A program made the translations under genes and the position numbers. Below, piece after piece: positions 44,016-53,034 of a stretch of 64,000 nt of DNA. This DNA is from Cryobacterium breve (GTDB taxonomy: Bacteria; Actinomycetota; Actinomycetes; Actinomycetales; Microbacteriaceae). The stretch's first letter is position 1; every line of letters starts with the position of its first letter. A model generated the notes under the pieces. It was not told the origin of the DNA and made no database searches. It saw only the letters and a list, made by a program, of their open reading frames with translations. Where the stretch lies: the NCBI RefSeq assembly GCF_004402375.1, contig NZ_SOGJ01000011.1:301431-365430 (forward strand). Direction: 5' to 3'.

Positions 44016-44875
44016 GGGGTCTCCTTGGGGTTGGGATGCGATGCGGCGAACTCGGCAAGCTCGCTCAAGCTGAAGGAACCGGTCTCCACCAGGTCGACAC
44101 GGCCGATTTCCGGGCCGATCAGCCGGTGGGCCAGGTGCAGAAACTCGTCGGCGCTGTCGCCGGTCGCCTCATAGCGGTAGCTGGGCGGCGCCTGATCGGT
44201 GCGTTCCAGACCCTGACTGACCAACAGCCTGTATACGTCATTGGCCGTCTCGGTGTCGCTGGAGACGAGGGTCACGGTGTCCCCCATCACGTAGGAGATG
44301 GCGCCGCGCAGGAACGGATAGTGCGTGCAGCCGAGCACGAGCGTGTCGATCTCCGCGGCCCGGAGCGGAGCGAGATAGCTCTCGGCGACCGAGAGCAGCT
44401 CGTCGCCCGTGGTGATTCCCGCTTCGACGAATTCGACGAACCGAGGGCAGGCCTGGGTCAAGAGGGTGATGTCGGTGGCCGCGGCGAACGCGTCTTCATA
44501 AGCGCGCGATTTGACGGTACCCAGGGTGCCGATCACGCCGACGCGTTTGTTACGGGTGGCGCGCACGGCGCTGCGCACGGCCGGCTGAATGACCTCGACC
44601 ACGGGAACGCTGTAGCGTTCGCGGGCGTCGCGGAGCATTGCGGCCGACGCGGTGTTGCATGCGATGACCAGCATTTTCACGTTTTGGGCGACCAGGTCGT
44701 CGAGAACGTCGAGAGCGAAGCCGCGCACATCCGCAATTTTCTTCGGGCCATACGGAGAATGCGCGGTATCCCCGATATAGAGGATCGATTCGTTGGGCAG
44801 CTGATCCTTGATCGCCCGGGCGACGGTCAGGCCGCCCACTCCGGAATCGAAGATTCCAATCGGTGCATCCGTCAC
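44012..44875 (-). CDS. murI: Glutamate racemase
   Basis: Supplies D-glutamate for peptidoglycan, 287 residues. The opening [18 protein letters not shown] is diagnostic. Catalytic cysteines are in VIACNTASA and [10 protein letters not shown] start at the GTG at 44875, 8 nt after a TAAACT box (44884-44889), consistent with a leaderless message; the frame runs up to 44923 but those residues are not conserved. First gene of the murI-rph-rdgB operon. Confidence 0.95.
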   Translation of the reverse strand: MTDAPIGIFDSGVGGLTVARAIKDQLPNESILYIGDTAHSPYGPKKIADVRGFALDVLDDLVAQNVKMLVIACNTASAAMLRDARERYSVPVVEVIQPAVRSAVRATRNKRVGVIGTLGTVKSRAYEDAFAAATDITLLTQACPRFVEFVEAGITTGDELLSVAESYLAPLRAAEIDTLVLGCTHYPFLRGAISYVMGDTVTLVSSDTETANDVYRLLVSQGLERTDQAPPSYRYEATGDSADEFLHLAHRLIGPEIGRVDLVETGSFSLSELAEFAASHPNPKETP

Positions 44876-45118
44876 GATGTTCGAGTTTAGTCGGAATCTC
44901 TGATCCCCACCCGTGAGCGCCACAATGCCGATCCCGCAGATCCCGCACGCGACCCCCGAACAGGGAGATTGAAGGCATATTCTCAGGCTCCGCTCAGGAG
45001 CGCCGGCACGTTCCGATCGGGGAATATGGCCGTAACTACACTCGGGTTATGGCCGCCGCCAACCGACGGATGCCTCACCAGAATGACGTCACATTCGTCG
45101 TTTGAGGAGATGATCACC

Positions 45119-46351
45119 GTGAATGATCGAGTCGTAATCACCGGGCTGGGCGCTTTGACGCCTCTGGGCAACAATTGGCGCGACACGTGGTCTGGCCTCG
45201 TCAACGGCCGGAGTGGCGTCGCCCGAATCACTCAATTCGACCCCTCCGGCCTGCCGACACAGATCGCAGGTGAGGTGAAGAACTTTGTTCCGGCCGATCA
45301 CATGACGGTCAAGCAGGTCAAGCGAGCCTCACGCGCGTCGCAGCTCGCGATAGCCGCGGCCCGCGAGGCGGTGGCGGATGCCGGCTTCGGCGCTTCCATG
45401 GAAGGCATCGACACTGCGGTCGTCGTCAACAGCGCCGTGAGCGGCTTCGCAGAGATTCAGGAGGCCACCGAGCTCGTCAACTCCGGCGACTCCCGCCGCA
45501 TCCCACCACGGTTCGTGCCGTCCGCCCTACTCAACATGGCCGCCTGCGAGGTCGCGATCGACCTGGGCATCCACGGCCCCGTCAATGCGAGCGCCCTGGC
45601 CTGCGCCAGCGGGGCCTACGCCCTCCTCGAAGCGCGCACCATGCTTGTCATGGGAGACGCGGACGTCGTCATCGCCGGCGGTGTCGAGGCGGCGATCACG
45701 CCTGTCATGTTCGCTGGCCTGAACGCCATGCACGCGGCGTCCAAGAACAACGACTCCCCGGCCGAGGCCAGCCGCCCCTTCGACGCCGACCGCAACGGCC
45801 TCGTCTTCGGCGAGGGCGCGGTCGTCTTCGTGATGGAGCTCCTCTCCCATGCCCGCGCCCGCGGCGCTCAAATCTACGCGGAGGTGCTGGGCGGAGCCCT
45901 CACCAGCGACGGCCACAGCATCGTCGCGCCCGAACCCACCGGTAAGTTCGCCAGCCTGGCCATGACCCGTGCCCTCATCAAGTCAAAGCTCAACCCGAAC
46001 GACATCGACATGATCTGCGCCCACGGCACATCCACCCAGGCCAACGACCGGGCCGAGACCTCGGCCATCCGCCAGGCGCTCGGGCACGCGGCCGACGCCA
46101 TCGCCGTCACCGCCCCCAAATCGATGACCGGTCACATGATCGGGGCCGCGGGCGCCCTCTCCGGATTGCTCTGTGCCCTGTCGGTTCGCACCGGGATCAT
46201 CCCGCCCACCATCAATTACACGACCCCCGACCCGGATTGCACCCTCGACTACGTGCCGAAGGTTGCCCGGGAGAAGCCGGTGAAGTTCGCCCTGGCGAAC
46301 GCGTTCGGTTTCGGCGGCCAGAACTGCATCGTCGCCTTCGGAGCGCTGTAG
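45119..46351 (+). CDS. fabF: Beta-ketoacyl-ACP synthase II-like (FabF)
   Basis: Condensing enzyme of fatty acid or related acyl-chain elongation, 410 residues. The nucleophile Cys162 is in ALACASGAY, and the two active-site His are in CAHGTSTQAND and KSMTGHMIGAAG; GFGGQN closes the domain. The GTG at 45119 follows GAGGAG by 9 nt; an ATG at 45110 is an alternative. No acyl carrier protein, FabD or FabH gene is next to it, so it may be a second KAS II or serve another pathway. Followed by a hairpin at 46366-46393. Confidence 0.85.
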   Translation: MNDRVVITGLGALTPLGNNWRDTWSGLVNGRSGVARITQFDPSGLPTQIAGEVKNFVPADHMTVKQVKRASRASQLAIAAAREAVADAGFGASMEGIDTAVVVNSAVSGFAEIQEATELVNSGDSRRIPPRFVPSALLNMAACEVAIDLGIHGPVNASALACASGAYALLEARTMLVMGDADVVIAGGVEAAITPVMFAGLNAMHAASKNNDSPAEASRPFDADRNGLVFGEGAVVFVMELLSHARARGAQIYAEVLGGALTSDGHSIVAPEPTGKFASLAMTRALIKSKLNPNDIDMICAHGTSTQANDRAETSAIRQALGHAADAIAVTAPKSMTGHMIGAAGALSGLLCALSVRTGIIPPTINYTTPDPDCTLDYVPKVAREKPVKFALANAFGFGGQNCIVAFGAL

Positions 46352-46365
46352 GCCTTCGGTGCCGG

Positions 46366-46393
46366 CCCTGGCAGGAGAGCTCACCTGCCGGGG
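46366..46393 (+). terminator. Hairpin after fabF
   Basis: Stem CCCTGGCAGG/CCTGCCGGGG (10 bp with one G-T pair) and an 8-nt loop, 15 nt beyond the fabF stop. No T-run follows, so termination efficiency is uncertain. It immediately precedes the pncB -10 box. Confidence 0.5.
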
Positions 46394-46397
46394 CGGT

Positions 46398-46403
46398 TAG
46401 GCT
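46398..46403 (+). promoter_or_regulatory. -10 box of leaderless pncB
   Basis: TAGGCT lies exactly 6 nt before the pncB GTG, the spacing at which transcription would begin at or next to the start codon. It is one of several such TAnnnT boxes in the window. Confidence 0.55.
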
Positions 46404-46409
46404 TCCAAG

Positions 46410-47732
46410 GTGACCGAATCTTCAGCATTCCGCACCGACCGGTACGAACTCACCATGGTGGACGCCGCGATCCAGAGCGGGACCGCCGGTCGGGAGTGCC
46501 AGTTCGAGGCCTTCGCCCGCCGCCTGCCGTCAGGCCGTCGGTATGGCATTGTGGCCGGAACCGGCCGCCTGCTCGGGTTGATCCGTGCCTTCCGGTTCAC
46601 GGACGCCGAGCTCACCTGGCTCCGGGACAACCACGTGGTGCGTGAGCCCACCCTCGATTGGCTCGCCGACTACGCCTTCCGCGGCACCATCTGGGGCTAC
46701 CAGGAGGGCGAGGCGTACTTCCCGGGCTCTCCCCTCATCACGGTTGACGGCACCTTCGCCGAGTGCGTGATCCTCGAGACGCTCATTCTCAGCGTGCTCA
46801 ACTACGACAGCTCCGTCGCCAGTGCGGCAGCACGGATGGTGTCGGTGAGCCTGGGCAGACCACTCGCCGAAATGGGCTCGCGCCGCACGGGCGAGTACTC
46901 CGGGGTCGCGGCCGCCCGCGCCGCCTACATCGCCGGTTTCGCCTCCACCAGCAACCTCGAGGCCGGCCGCAGCTGGGGTGTCCCTACGATGGGCACGGCC
47001 GCCCACTCCTTCACCCTCCTGCACGACACTGAGGAGGATGCCTTCCGCGCTCAGGTCGCCGCCTTCGGACCGGCGACCACTCTGCTCGTCGACACCTTCA
47101 ACGTCGTGAAGGGCATCGACCTGGCCGTCAAGGTGGCCGGCCCGGCTCTCGGGTCGATCCGGATCGACTCCGGAGACCTGCCCACCATGGTCGCGGAAGC
47201 CCGCGCCCAGCTCGACTCCCTCGGTGCGGTCAACACGCAGATCACGGTCACCAGCGATCTCGACGAGTTCTCCATAGCCGCACTCTCCGCGTCGCCCGTG
47301 GACGCCTTCGGCGTTGGCACCTCGGTCGTGACCGGATCGGGCTCGCCCGCCGCGGGAATGGTCTACAAACTCGTCGCCCATCAGGGCGATGACGGGGAGT
47401 GGGTCTCGGTCGCCAAAACCTCGACCGCGAAGGCCTCAGTCGGCGGCCGCAAGCGCTCCGTACGCCGCCTCGACGCCGCGGGGATCGCCCGCGCGGAGGT
47501 CATCCTGATTGGCGAGGATCCCGCCGATGCCACCCCGCCTGCCGAGGCCGGGGGCCGGGATCGGATGCTGCTCGTGCCTCTGATCACCGACGGCGTGATT
47601 GACGAACGCTACCTCGGGGCCGCCGGCACCACTCGTGCCCGCGCTCACAATGCAGCCGTCATGCAGGAACTCCCGATCGAGGCCTTCCGCCTCGGCCGCG
47701 GCGATCCCGTGATCCCGACGCTATACCGCTAG
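46410..47732 (+). CDS. pncB: Nicotinate phosphoribosyltransferase
   Basis: NAD salvage enzyme joining nicotinate to PRPP, 440 residues. It begins DRYELTMVDAAIQSG with the family's Tyr-Glu-Leu-Thr-Met motif, and has the phospho-His region MGTAAHSFTLLHDTE. The phosphate-binding segment is SIRIDSGDLPTMV and the end has GTSVVTGSGSPAAGMVYKLV. The GTG start lies 6 nt after TAGGCT, suggesting a leaderless transcript. Convergent with the DUF3039 gene. Confidence 0.94.
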   Translation: MTESSAFRTDRYELTMVDAAIQSGTAGRECQFEAFARRLPSGRRYGIVAGTGRLLGLIRAFRFTDAELTWLRDNHVVREPTLDWLADYAFRGTIWGYQEGEAYFPGSPLITVDGTFAECVILETLILSVLNYDSSVASAAARMVSVSLGRPLAEMGSRRTGEYSGVAAARAAYIAGFASTSNLEAGRSWGVPTMGTAAHSFTLLHDTEEDAFRAQVAAFGPATTLLVDTFNVVKGIDLAVKVAGPALGSIRIDSGDLPTMVAEARAQLDSLGAVNTQITVTSDLDEFSIAALSASPVDAFGVGTSVVTGSGSPAAGMVYKLVAHQGDDGEWVSVAKTSTAKASVGGRKRSVRRLDAAGIARAEVILIGEDPADATPPAEAGGRDRMLLVPLITDGVIDERYLGAAGTTRARAHNAAVMQELPIEAFRLGRGDPVIPTLYR

Positions 47733-47748
47733 GAATCGAACCCGCCGG

Positions 47749-48039
47749 TCAGGCCTTCATCCGTTCATAGATGGCCTTACAGGTCGGGCAGACGGGGAAC
47801 TTCTCCGGGTCGCGTCCGGGCAGCCACTTCTTGCCGCAGAGGGCCCGCACGGGCTTGCCGGAGATGGCCGATTCGAGAATCTTGTCCTTGGGAACGTAGT
47901 GCGAGAACCGTTCGTGATCGCCCGGCTCGATCTGCTCCTGGTTGATGAGCTCCTCGAGCTCGCGGTCGAGCGTGGACGTGCCGCCGCCTGCGCCCGGGTT
48001 GCCGGGTTCTGCAATGCTCAAGCGAAAGTTTTCAGTCAT
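47749..48039 (-). CDS. DUF3039 family protein
   Basis: A 96-residue actinobacteria-specific protein. The conserved part HERFSHYVPKDKILESAISGKPVRALCGKKWLPGRDPEKFPVCPTCKAIYE carries Cys in RALCGK and VCPTCK, a probable zinc ribbon. It is named for its family only; the function is unknown. It often sits beside pncB or helicase genes in actinobacteria, as here. No membrane segment. The start ATG is followed by a short non-conserved N-terminus. Confidence 0.85.
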   Translation of the reverse strand: MTENFRLSIAEPGNPGAGGGTSTLDRELEELINQEQIEPGDHERFSHYVPKDKILESAISGKPVRALCGKKWLPGRDPEKFPVCPTCKAIYERMKA

Positions 48040-48153
48040 AGGCCCAGTCTAAAACAACCCGCGAACGTATGGGCAGGCCCGCCTGGTTCCGGCACCGGGC
48101 CCGATCCGGGATTCGAGTTCGACGTGCGTCGCCCGTCAACGACGTCGGCATGC

Positions 48154-49728
48154 CTAGGCGCGGACCGCCGAGGAGATCATCTCCGGGCCACGCCGCTCGA
48201 ATGTGCGCGAGCCCAGCCACACCCCACCGACGAGGGTGAACAGGCCCACGCCGACGCCGAGAACGAGCGCTGGGATGTTCCAGACCGGGTCCACGAAAAC
48301 GCCCAGGATGCCGCAGGCGAGCGCCGGGAGTGACAGGAGGATGGACCCCGCGAAGGTCAGTGATTGAATAAGTGCGGCGGCGGCGTCTGATGCCTGCGGC
48401 TGCACGAAGGGGCTGTCCCCCGGCTTGCTGGCCGGGTACGGCAAGCGGGCCGACGAGAAGCTCGAGAAACCGAGCCCGGTCAGAAGGATGCTGGTACTCA
48501 CCCCCAGGATCGACGGCATCACCGCCCAGTCGCCGTACACCGAGACACTGATGGCAGAACCGACCGCGATCATGGGGATCCCGACGAAGAGCGCCGGAAC
48601 GAGGCGACCAATCCGGTCCGCAAATCCCCGCGTGCCGGAGGCCACGTGCAGCCACACGGCAGTGTGGTCCAGGGCGACGTCGTTGTGCAGGGTCCAACCC
48701 AGGAACACGCTCATCAGCGGCACCGGGAGCAGCGCCAGGTACGTGATCGGAACCCCCGCGAAGGACAGCGGCAGGATCACGATCACGGGGATGACCGGGA
48801 TGATGAGTGCCGACATCCAGTACCGCGAGTCCCGGCGCCAGTAGGTGAGACTGCGGGCCGCAATCGCGCCCACCGGGGTGTGCGGCATGCTGTCGAACCA
48901 GCCCAGTCCGCCGTAGTGGCGCACGTGGGCTTCGCGGCCGGGCGTGACGAGCATCCGTGCCACCAGTGCCTGCCAGGCCAGCCACAGAAGGTACGTCGTC
49001 GCCGTGGCAAGAATCAGCTTCAATACGGCCGCCCCCCAGAGACCCGTGGACGCATCCCCGGGAACGGCCCAGGCCGCGCCGAGGGGGGTCCAGCCCAGGA
49101 TTGCCGCCACCCCGCCGATCAGATCGAGGCCATACCGCCCCCAGTCGAAGTTGAGCACCAGCAGAACGACGGGGGCGATCATGACCAGAAGCAGCACCCC
49201 GATGATCCCGGTGAACTCGCGCGATCGGCGCGTCGCCAGCAAGAATGCCGCCACAGACGTACTCACCCGAGACACCAGCATGCAGGTGGCGAGCAACAGC
49301 CCGGCGGTGATCATGGCAAGGAGCGTCTCGACCACGCCCCGGGACCAGGTCACGATGGTGCCGACCAGCACGACCGCCAGGACGAATGCCGGCACGCCGA
49401 TCAACGAGGACAAGGCGAGACCGAGAGCCAGTCGTGGGGTCGGGATGCCCATGGTCGCGAATTTGCGCGGGTCCATGCTGTCGTCGATTCCGAACACCAG
49501 CGGGAACAACGCGAATCCGACCACGACGAGCGACCCGGCGACGACGAGGCCGTCGCGAACGGCCACAACATCACCCGTGAAACGCAGGCCCACCAGCACC
49601 ACGAAGAGGCCAACGGCCAGGGCCAGCCCGTAGAGCAGGCCGACGGAGATGCCGACTACCTGCCAGGGACTGCGCCGAAAGAGGTTGACGAGCAGGCGGA
49701 CCTTCAGTCCGAGAAACTGTGCAACCAC
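48154..49728 (-). CDS. ABC exporter membrane subunit
   Basis: A 524-residue membrane protein with about 12 helices, paired with the ATPase gene that overlaps its start by 25 nt. Helices include VGISVGLLYGLALAVGLFVVLVGL and LVVVGFALFPLVFGID near the N-terminus; a loop with SMDPRKFATMGIPTPRLALG follows. I know this architecture from actinobacterial transporter permeases of the ABC-2 superfamily with no assigned substrate. The C-terminal half has GAIAARSLTYWRRDSRYWMS. No signal peptide. Substrate unknown. Confidence 0.78.
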   Translation of the reverse strand: MVAQFLGLKVRLLVNLFRRSPWQVVGISVGLLYGLALAVGLFVVLVGLRFTGDVVAVRDGLVVAGSLVVVGFALFPLVFGIDDSMDPRKFATMGIPTPRLALGLALSSLIGVPAFVLAVVLVGTIVTWSRGVVETLLAMITAGLLLATCMLVSRVSTSVAAFLLATRRSREFTGIIGVLLLVMIAPVVLLVLNFDWGRYGLDLIGGVAAILGWTPLGAAWAVPGDASTGLWGAAVLKLILATATTYLLWLAWQALVARMLVTPGREAHVRHYGGLGWFDSMPHTPVGAIAARSLTYWRRDSRYWMSALIIPVIPVIVILPLSFAGVPITYLALLPVPLMSVFLGWTLHNDVALDHTAVWLHVASGTRGFADRIGRLVPALFVGIPMIAVGSAISVSVYGDWAVMPSILGVSTSILLTGLGFSSFSSARLPYPASKPGDSPFVQPQASDAAAALIQSLTFAGSILLSLPALACGILGVFVDPVWNIPALVLGVGVGLFTLVGGVWLGSRTFERRGPEMISSAVRA

Positions 49729-51233
49729 TCCATGCCCTCCGCAACTTTGCGTCCGCCGGCCAGCTCGATGAAGCGTTCCTCGAGCGTTTTTTCGCCTCTG
49801 ACCTCGTCGATGGTGCCGGATGCCAGTACGGCACCCTGCACGATGATGGCCACGTGGTCGCAGACACGCTGGATCAGGTCCATGCCGTGGCTGGACAGCA
49901 CCACGGTTCCGCCGCTGGCAACGTATTTCTGCAGGATCTCCGTGACGTTGACGGCGGAGACCGGATCGACGGACTCGAACGGCTCGTCGAGCACCAGCAG
50001 CCGGGGCGAGTGGATCATGGCGCAGGCGAGCGCGATCTTTTTCGTCATTCCGGCCGAGTAATCGGCAACGAGACGGTTGAGCGCATCCTCCAGACCGAAT
50101 GCTGCGGCCAAGTCGGCGGAGCGCTGGCGCACGGTGACGTGGTCGAGACCGCGGAGCACGCCGGAGTAGTAGAGCAGCTGGGCGCCGGTCAGCCGGTCGA
50201 ACAGCCGCAGACGGTCCGGGAGCACGCCGATGATGCGTTTGGCCGCGATCGGGCTGCCCCAGACGTCGATGCCGTTCACGGTGACGCTGCCCGCATCCGG
50301 GCGCAGCAGCCCGGTGACCATGGAGAGCGTCGTGGTCTTGCCTGCGCCGTTAGGACCCACGATTCCGAAGAACGAACCGGCACGAACCTCGAGGTCGATC
50401 CCCGAAACCGCCACAGTGTGTCCGAAGCTCTTGCGCAGTCCGCTCACGGACAGCACCACCGACGCGTTCGGGTCCGGCGTGGCCCGCACCGGCACCGGAG
50501 TGCGCTTGCGCGGCGCACGTTTGCCCGCGGGACGTTTCGCGGGGGCCGCAGCTTCGGATGCGACAGACTCGGCCGGCGCGGCCGACTCCGCCGCCAGGGG
50601 CAGGTCAGGCTCTGGGTCCGGCGGGGCATCCACCGACGGGGTAGTCGGCACGTCCGCATCCAGGACGGTCGTTGCCTCGCCCTCGGTAAGCTTCGGTGCG
50701 TCGCCCTCCGGCAGCACCGGCGGGGGCGAGTCTGGATCGGCGACGACGGCCGTGGGCTCATCGACTATGGGTGTGAGCGCCGCGGCGGCAGCGGCGAGGG
50801 CCGCCGCACGCTTCGCCGCAGCCCTGGCCGCACTGGCCTTTGCAGCGGTCGCCCGAGCCGCGCCGATTTTCGCGGTTGAATCCGACCTCGCCGCGGCGGT
50901 TCGCGCCGCCGTTGCCCGGGCTGCGGTCGTGCCCGCCGGAACGGACTTCGGCGTTTCGGCGCCAGCTTCCGGTGCGGTCCGTTCATGCTCCGCGGCGACA
51001 ACCGACTTCTTGTTCGGGGTCGTCGTGGCCGCCGGCTTCCGCGGCGTGGTCGTTCGGGGTGTGGTCGTTCGGGGGGTAGCCGCCGGTCGCGCCGAAGGTT
51101 TGCGAACCGGGGCCTTACGCACCGGCGTCGTGCGCACCTCAGCGGGAGCCGAACCCTGTTTCTGTGCGGGTTCTGGCGCGGTCGCAGCCGCCGTCTGCGT
51201 GTCGGGCTCGGATTTCGGGGGCTCGGGAGTCAC
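49704..51233 (-). CDS. ABC exporter ATPase with histone-H1-like N-terminal tail
   Basis: A 509-residue protein in two parts. Residues 257-509 are an ABC-2-type ATPase: VSGLRKSFGHTVAVSGIDLEV, Walker A GPNGAGKTT, signature YSAGMTKK, Walker B LLVLDEPFESVD and H-loop SSHGMDL. Residues 1-256 are low-complexity: a basic, Ala/Thr/Pro/Lys/Arg-rich stretch (APVRKPSARPAATPR, AAKASAARAAAKRAAAL) to about 150, an acidic part at 155-225, and another basic patch at 231-252 (KRPAGKRAPRKRTPVPVR). Such AK-rich tails resemble histone H1 or actinobacterial Lsr2/HupB-like tails. It overlaps the permease gene by 25 nt. Confidence 0.82.
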   Translation of the reverse strand: MTPEPPKSEPDTQTAAATAPEPAQKQGSAPAEVRTTPVRKAPVRKPSARPAATPRTTTPRTTTPRKPAATTTPNKKSVVAAEHERTAPEAGAETPKSVPAGTTAARATAARTAAARSDSTAKIGAARATAAKASAARAAAKRAAALAAAAAALTPIVDEPTAVVADPDSPPPVLPEGDAPKLTEGEATTVLDADVPTTPSVDAPPDPEPDLPLAAESAAPAESVASEAAAPAKRPAGKRAPRKRTPVPVRATPDPNASVVLSVSGLRKSFGHTVAVSGIDLEVRAGSFFGIVGPNGAGKTTTLSMVTGLLRPDAGSVTVNGIDVWGSPIAAKRIIGVLPDRLRLFDRLTGAQLLYYSGVLRGLDHVTVRQRSADLAAAFGLEDALNRLVADYSAGMTKKIALACAMIHSPRLLVLDEPFESVDPVSAVNVTEILQKYVASGGTVVLSSHGMDLIQRVCDHVAIIVQGAVLASGTIDEVRGEKTLEERFIELAGGRKVAEGMEWLHSFSD

Positions 51234-51406
51234 CTCGCTAACCTACCAAGGACCGTCTGACATCGCAGAGATCGGGGGTCATTCGCGCCGACATTTCGAC
51301 GGGATCCGGTCAGGCATTCAGAGTCACGAAAGCAACACGGAAGGCGGCAGCCTCTTCCCTCCACTAGAGGGGGTAGGGTACTCTCGAGTTGGCATAACGG
51401 TGTGTC

Positions 51407-51488
51407 TATACATGAACTTAGAAGTGAACCTTAGACAAACTCGGTACGACGACGAGTTGCCTTGGTCACTCGAATTTTTTTTGAGGAG
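51407..51488 (+). promoter_or_regulatory. Promoter and leader of the glycopolymer locus
   Basis: An AT-rich segment in a 261-bp gap. TATACA at 51407-51412 may be the -10 box. The leader then contains a 6-bp hairpin AACTCG/CGAGTT (51438-51458) and an 8-T run (51475-51482) directly before the GAGGAG ribosome site (51483-51488). The remainder of 51234-51406 shows no gene. Confidence 0.4.
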
Positions 51489-51494
51489 ACAATC

Positions 51495-52187
51495 GTGACC
51501 ACCCAGGTAGTCATTTTGGCAGCAGGCATGGGTAGCAGACTGGGTCGTTCGCTGCCCAAGCCGCTCACCGAACTCAACGACGGTCGAACGATCATGCAGC
51601 AGCAGTTCGACAACATCGCCCACGCCTTCGGCAAGAAGGCCAAGGTCACCATCGTCGTCGGTTACAAGCTCGAGCACATCATTGAGGCCTTCCCCCAGGC
51701 ATCCTTCGTATACAACGAAGAGTATGACCAGACCAACACGTCGAAGAGCCTGATGCGCGCACTTCAGGCATCAACAACCGGCGGTGTCCTCTGGATGAAC
51801 GGCGACGTCGTGTTCGACCCGGCTATCCTCGACCGTGCCGCAGCAATGGTGGCCCGGGACCAGTCCTTCGTGACCGTGAACACGTCCAAGGTGTCCGACG
51901 AGGAGGTCAAGTACACGACCAGCGCCGAGGGCTACATCAAGGAGCTCTCCAAGACCGTCAGGGGCGGATTGGGCGAGGCCGTTGGCATCAACTACATCTC
52001 CAGCTCGTACAAGGCCGTGTTGCTGCACCACCTCACCAAGGTCGCCGATCAAGACTACTTCGAGCGCGGAATCGAGCTTGCGATCGAAAAGAACAACCTC
52101 CTGGTCGAACCTCTTGATATCTCCGATTTCTACGCGGTCGAGGTCGACTTCGCTGAGGATCTCGAACGGGCGAACCTGTTCGTCTAG
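51495..52187 (+). CDS. Nucleotidyltransferase (LicC/phosphocholine-cytidylyltransferase-like)
   Basis: A 230-residue sugar-1-phosphate or phospho-alcohol nucleotidyltransferase. The NTP-binding motif is ILAAGMGSRLGRSLPKPLTEL, followed by VVGYKLEHIIEAFP, LWMNGDVVFDP with the metal-binding Asp, and YTTSAEGYIKELSK. This matches the LicC-type family that makes CDP-choline or CDP-polyols. The GTG has GAGGAG upstream (spacing 6); a start at 51462 would include the T-run. It opens the cell-surface glycopolymer locus. The substrate alcohol is inferred. Confidence 0.78.
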   Translation: MTTQVVILAAGMGSRLGRSLPKPLTELNDGRTIMQQQFDNIAHAFGKKAKVTIVVGYKLEHIIEAFPQASFVYNEEYDQTNTSKSLMRALQASTTGGVLWMNGDVVFDPAILDRAAAMVARDQSFVTVNTSKVSDEEVKYTTSAEGYIKELSKTVRGGLGEAVGINYISSSYKAVLLHHLTKVADQDYFERGIELAIEKNNLLVEPLDISDFYAVEVDFAEDLERANLFV

Positions 52188-52233
52188 CGGTTCATTTCGC
52201 GAGGCCGCGCGTCGCGCCCCTACGATAGACCGC

Positions 52234-53034
52234 GTGAGTAGTTACGCGGAAGTGCGCCCTGAGCAGCGCACGTCGTTCGCCCGGTATCGCCATTCCCTCT
52301 GGTTGCTCACACAGAGGGACCTTCGGGTGCGTTACTCGACGTCGCTTTTGGGCTACTTCTGGTCGATCCTCGATCCGCTGGTGATGGCCGGGATCTACTG
52401 GTTCGTCTTCACCCAGGTCTTCCAGCGCACCGTCGGCAACGAGCCCTACATCGTCTTTCTGTTGTCGGCGCTGCTGCCTTGGATGTGGTTCAACGGCACG
52501 GTGTCCGACAGCACCCGTGCTTTCCTGCGTGAGGCGAAGCTGATTCGGTCCACCCGCATTCCCCGCACGATCTGGGTCAACCGTCTCGTATTGTCCAAGG
52601 GCATCGAGTTCGTGGCCTCCATCCCGGTGCTGCTGCTGTTCGCACTCGTGGCCGGGGCCGAGGTCACCGCCGGCGCGGCTCTGTTTCCGCTGGCGATCCT
52701 CATCCAGACGATCCTGACGGCCGGGATCGGGCTGATCGTGGCACCGCTCGTTGTTTTCTTCCGCGACCTGGAGCGGGCGGTCAAGCTCATCCTGCGTTTC
52801 CTGTTCTACGCCTCCCCGGTGATCTATGGCACCGCTGACCTGCCTGCCGACCTCCGGTTCTGGGCCGGCTTCAACCCGCTCAGCGGCCTGTTCAGCCTGT
52901 ATCGCGCGGCGTTCTTCCCTGAACAGCTGGACTGGACCCTCGTGCTGATCAGCGCGCTGATGTCCGTGCTCTTCCTCGTTCTCGGCCTGGTTGTCTTCTC
53001 CCGCACCGAACGCGCCGTTTTGAAGGAGATCTAG
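52234..53034 (+). CDS. Polysaccharide/teichoic-acid ABC exporter permease (TagG/RfbA-like)
   Basis: A 266-residue ABC-2 membrane protein with about six helices. Family markers: LLTQRDLRVRYSTSLLGYFWSILDPLVMAGIYW near the N-terminus, VGNEPYIVFLLSALLPWMWFNGTVSDSTRAF, and FRDLERAVKLILRFLFYASPVIY. The GTG at 52234 lies 7 nt after TACGAT (52221-52226), a possible own promoter, although the frame stays open upstream. Its stop overlaps the ATPase start (TAGTG). Exports lipid-linked glycan with the following ATPase. Confidence 0.87.
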   Translation: MSSYAEVRPEQRTSFARYRHSLWLLTQRDLRVRYSTSLLGYFWSILDPLVMAGIYWFVFTQVFQRTVGNEPYIVFLLSALLPWMWFNGTVSDSTRAFLREAKLIRSTRIPRTIWVNRLVLSKGIEFVASIPVLLLFALVAGAEVTAGAALFPLAILIQTILTAGIGLIVAPLVVFFRDLERAVKLILRFLFYASPVIYGTADLPADLRFWAGFNPLSGLFSLYRAAFFPEQLDWTLVLISALMSVLFLVLGLVVFSRTERAVLKEI

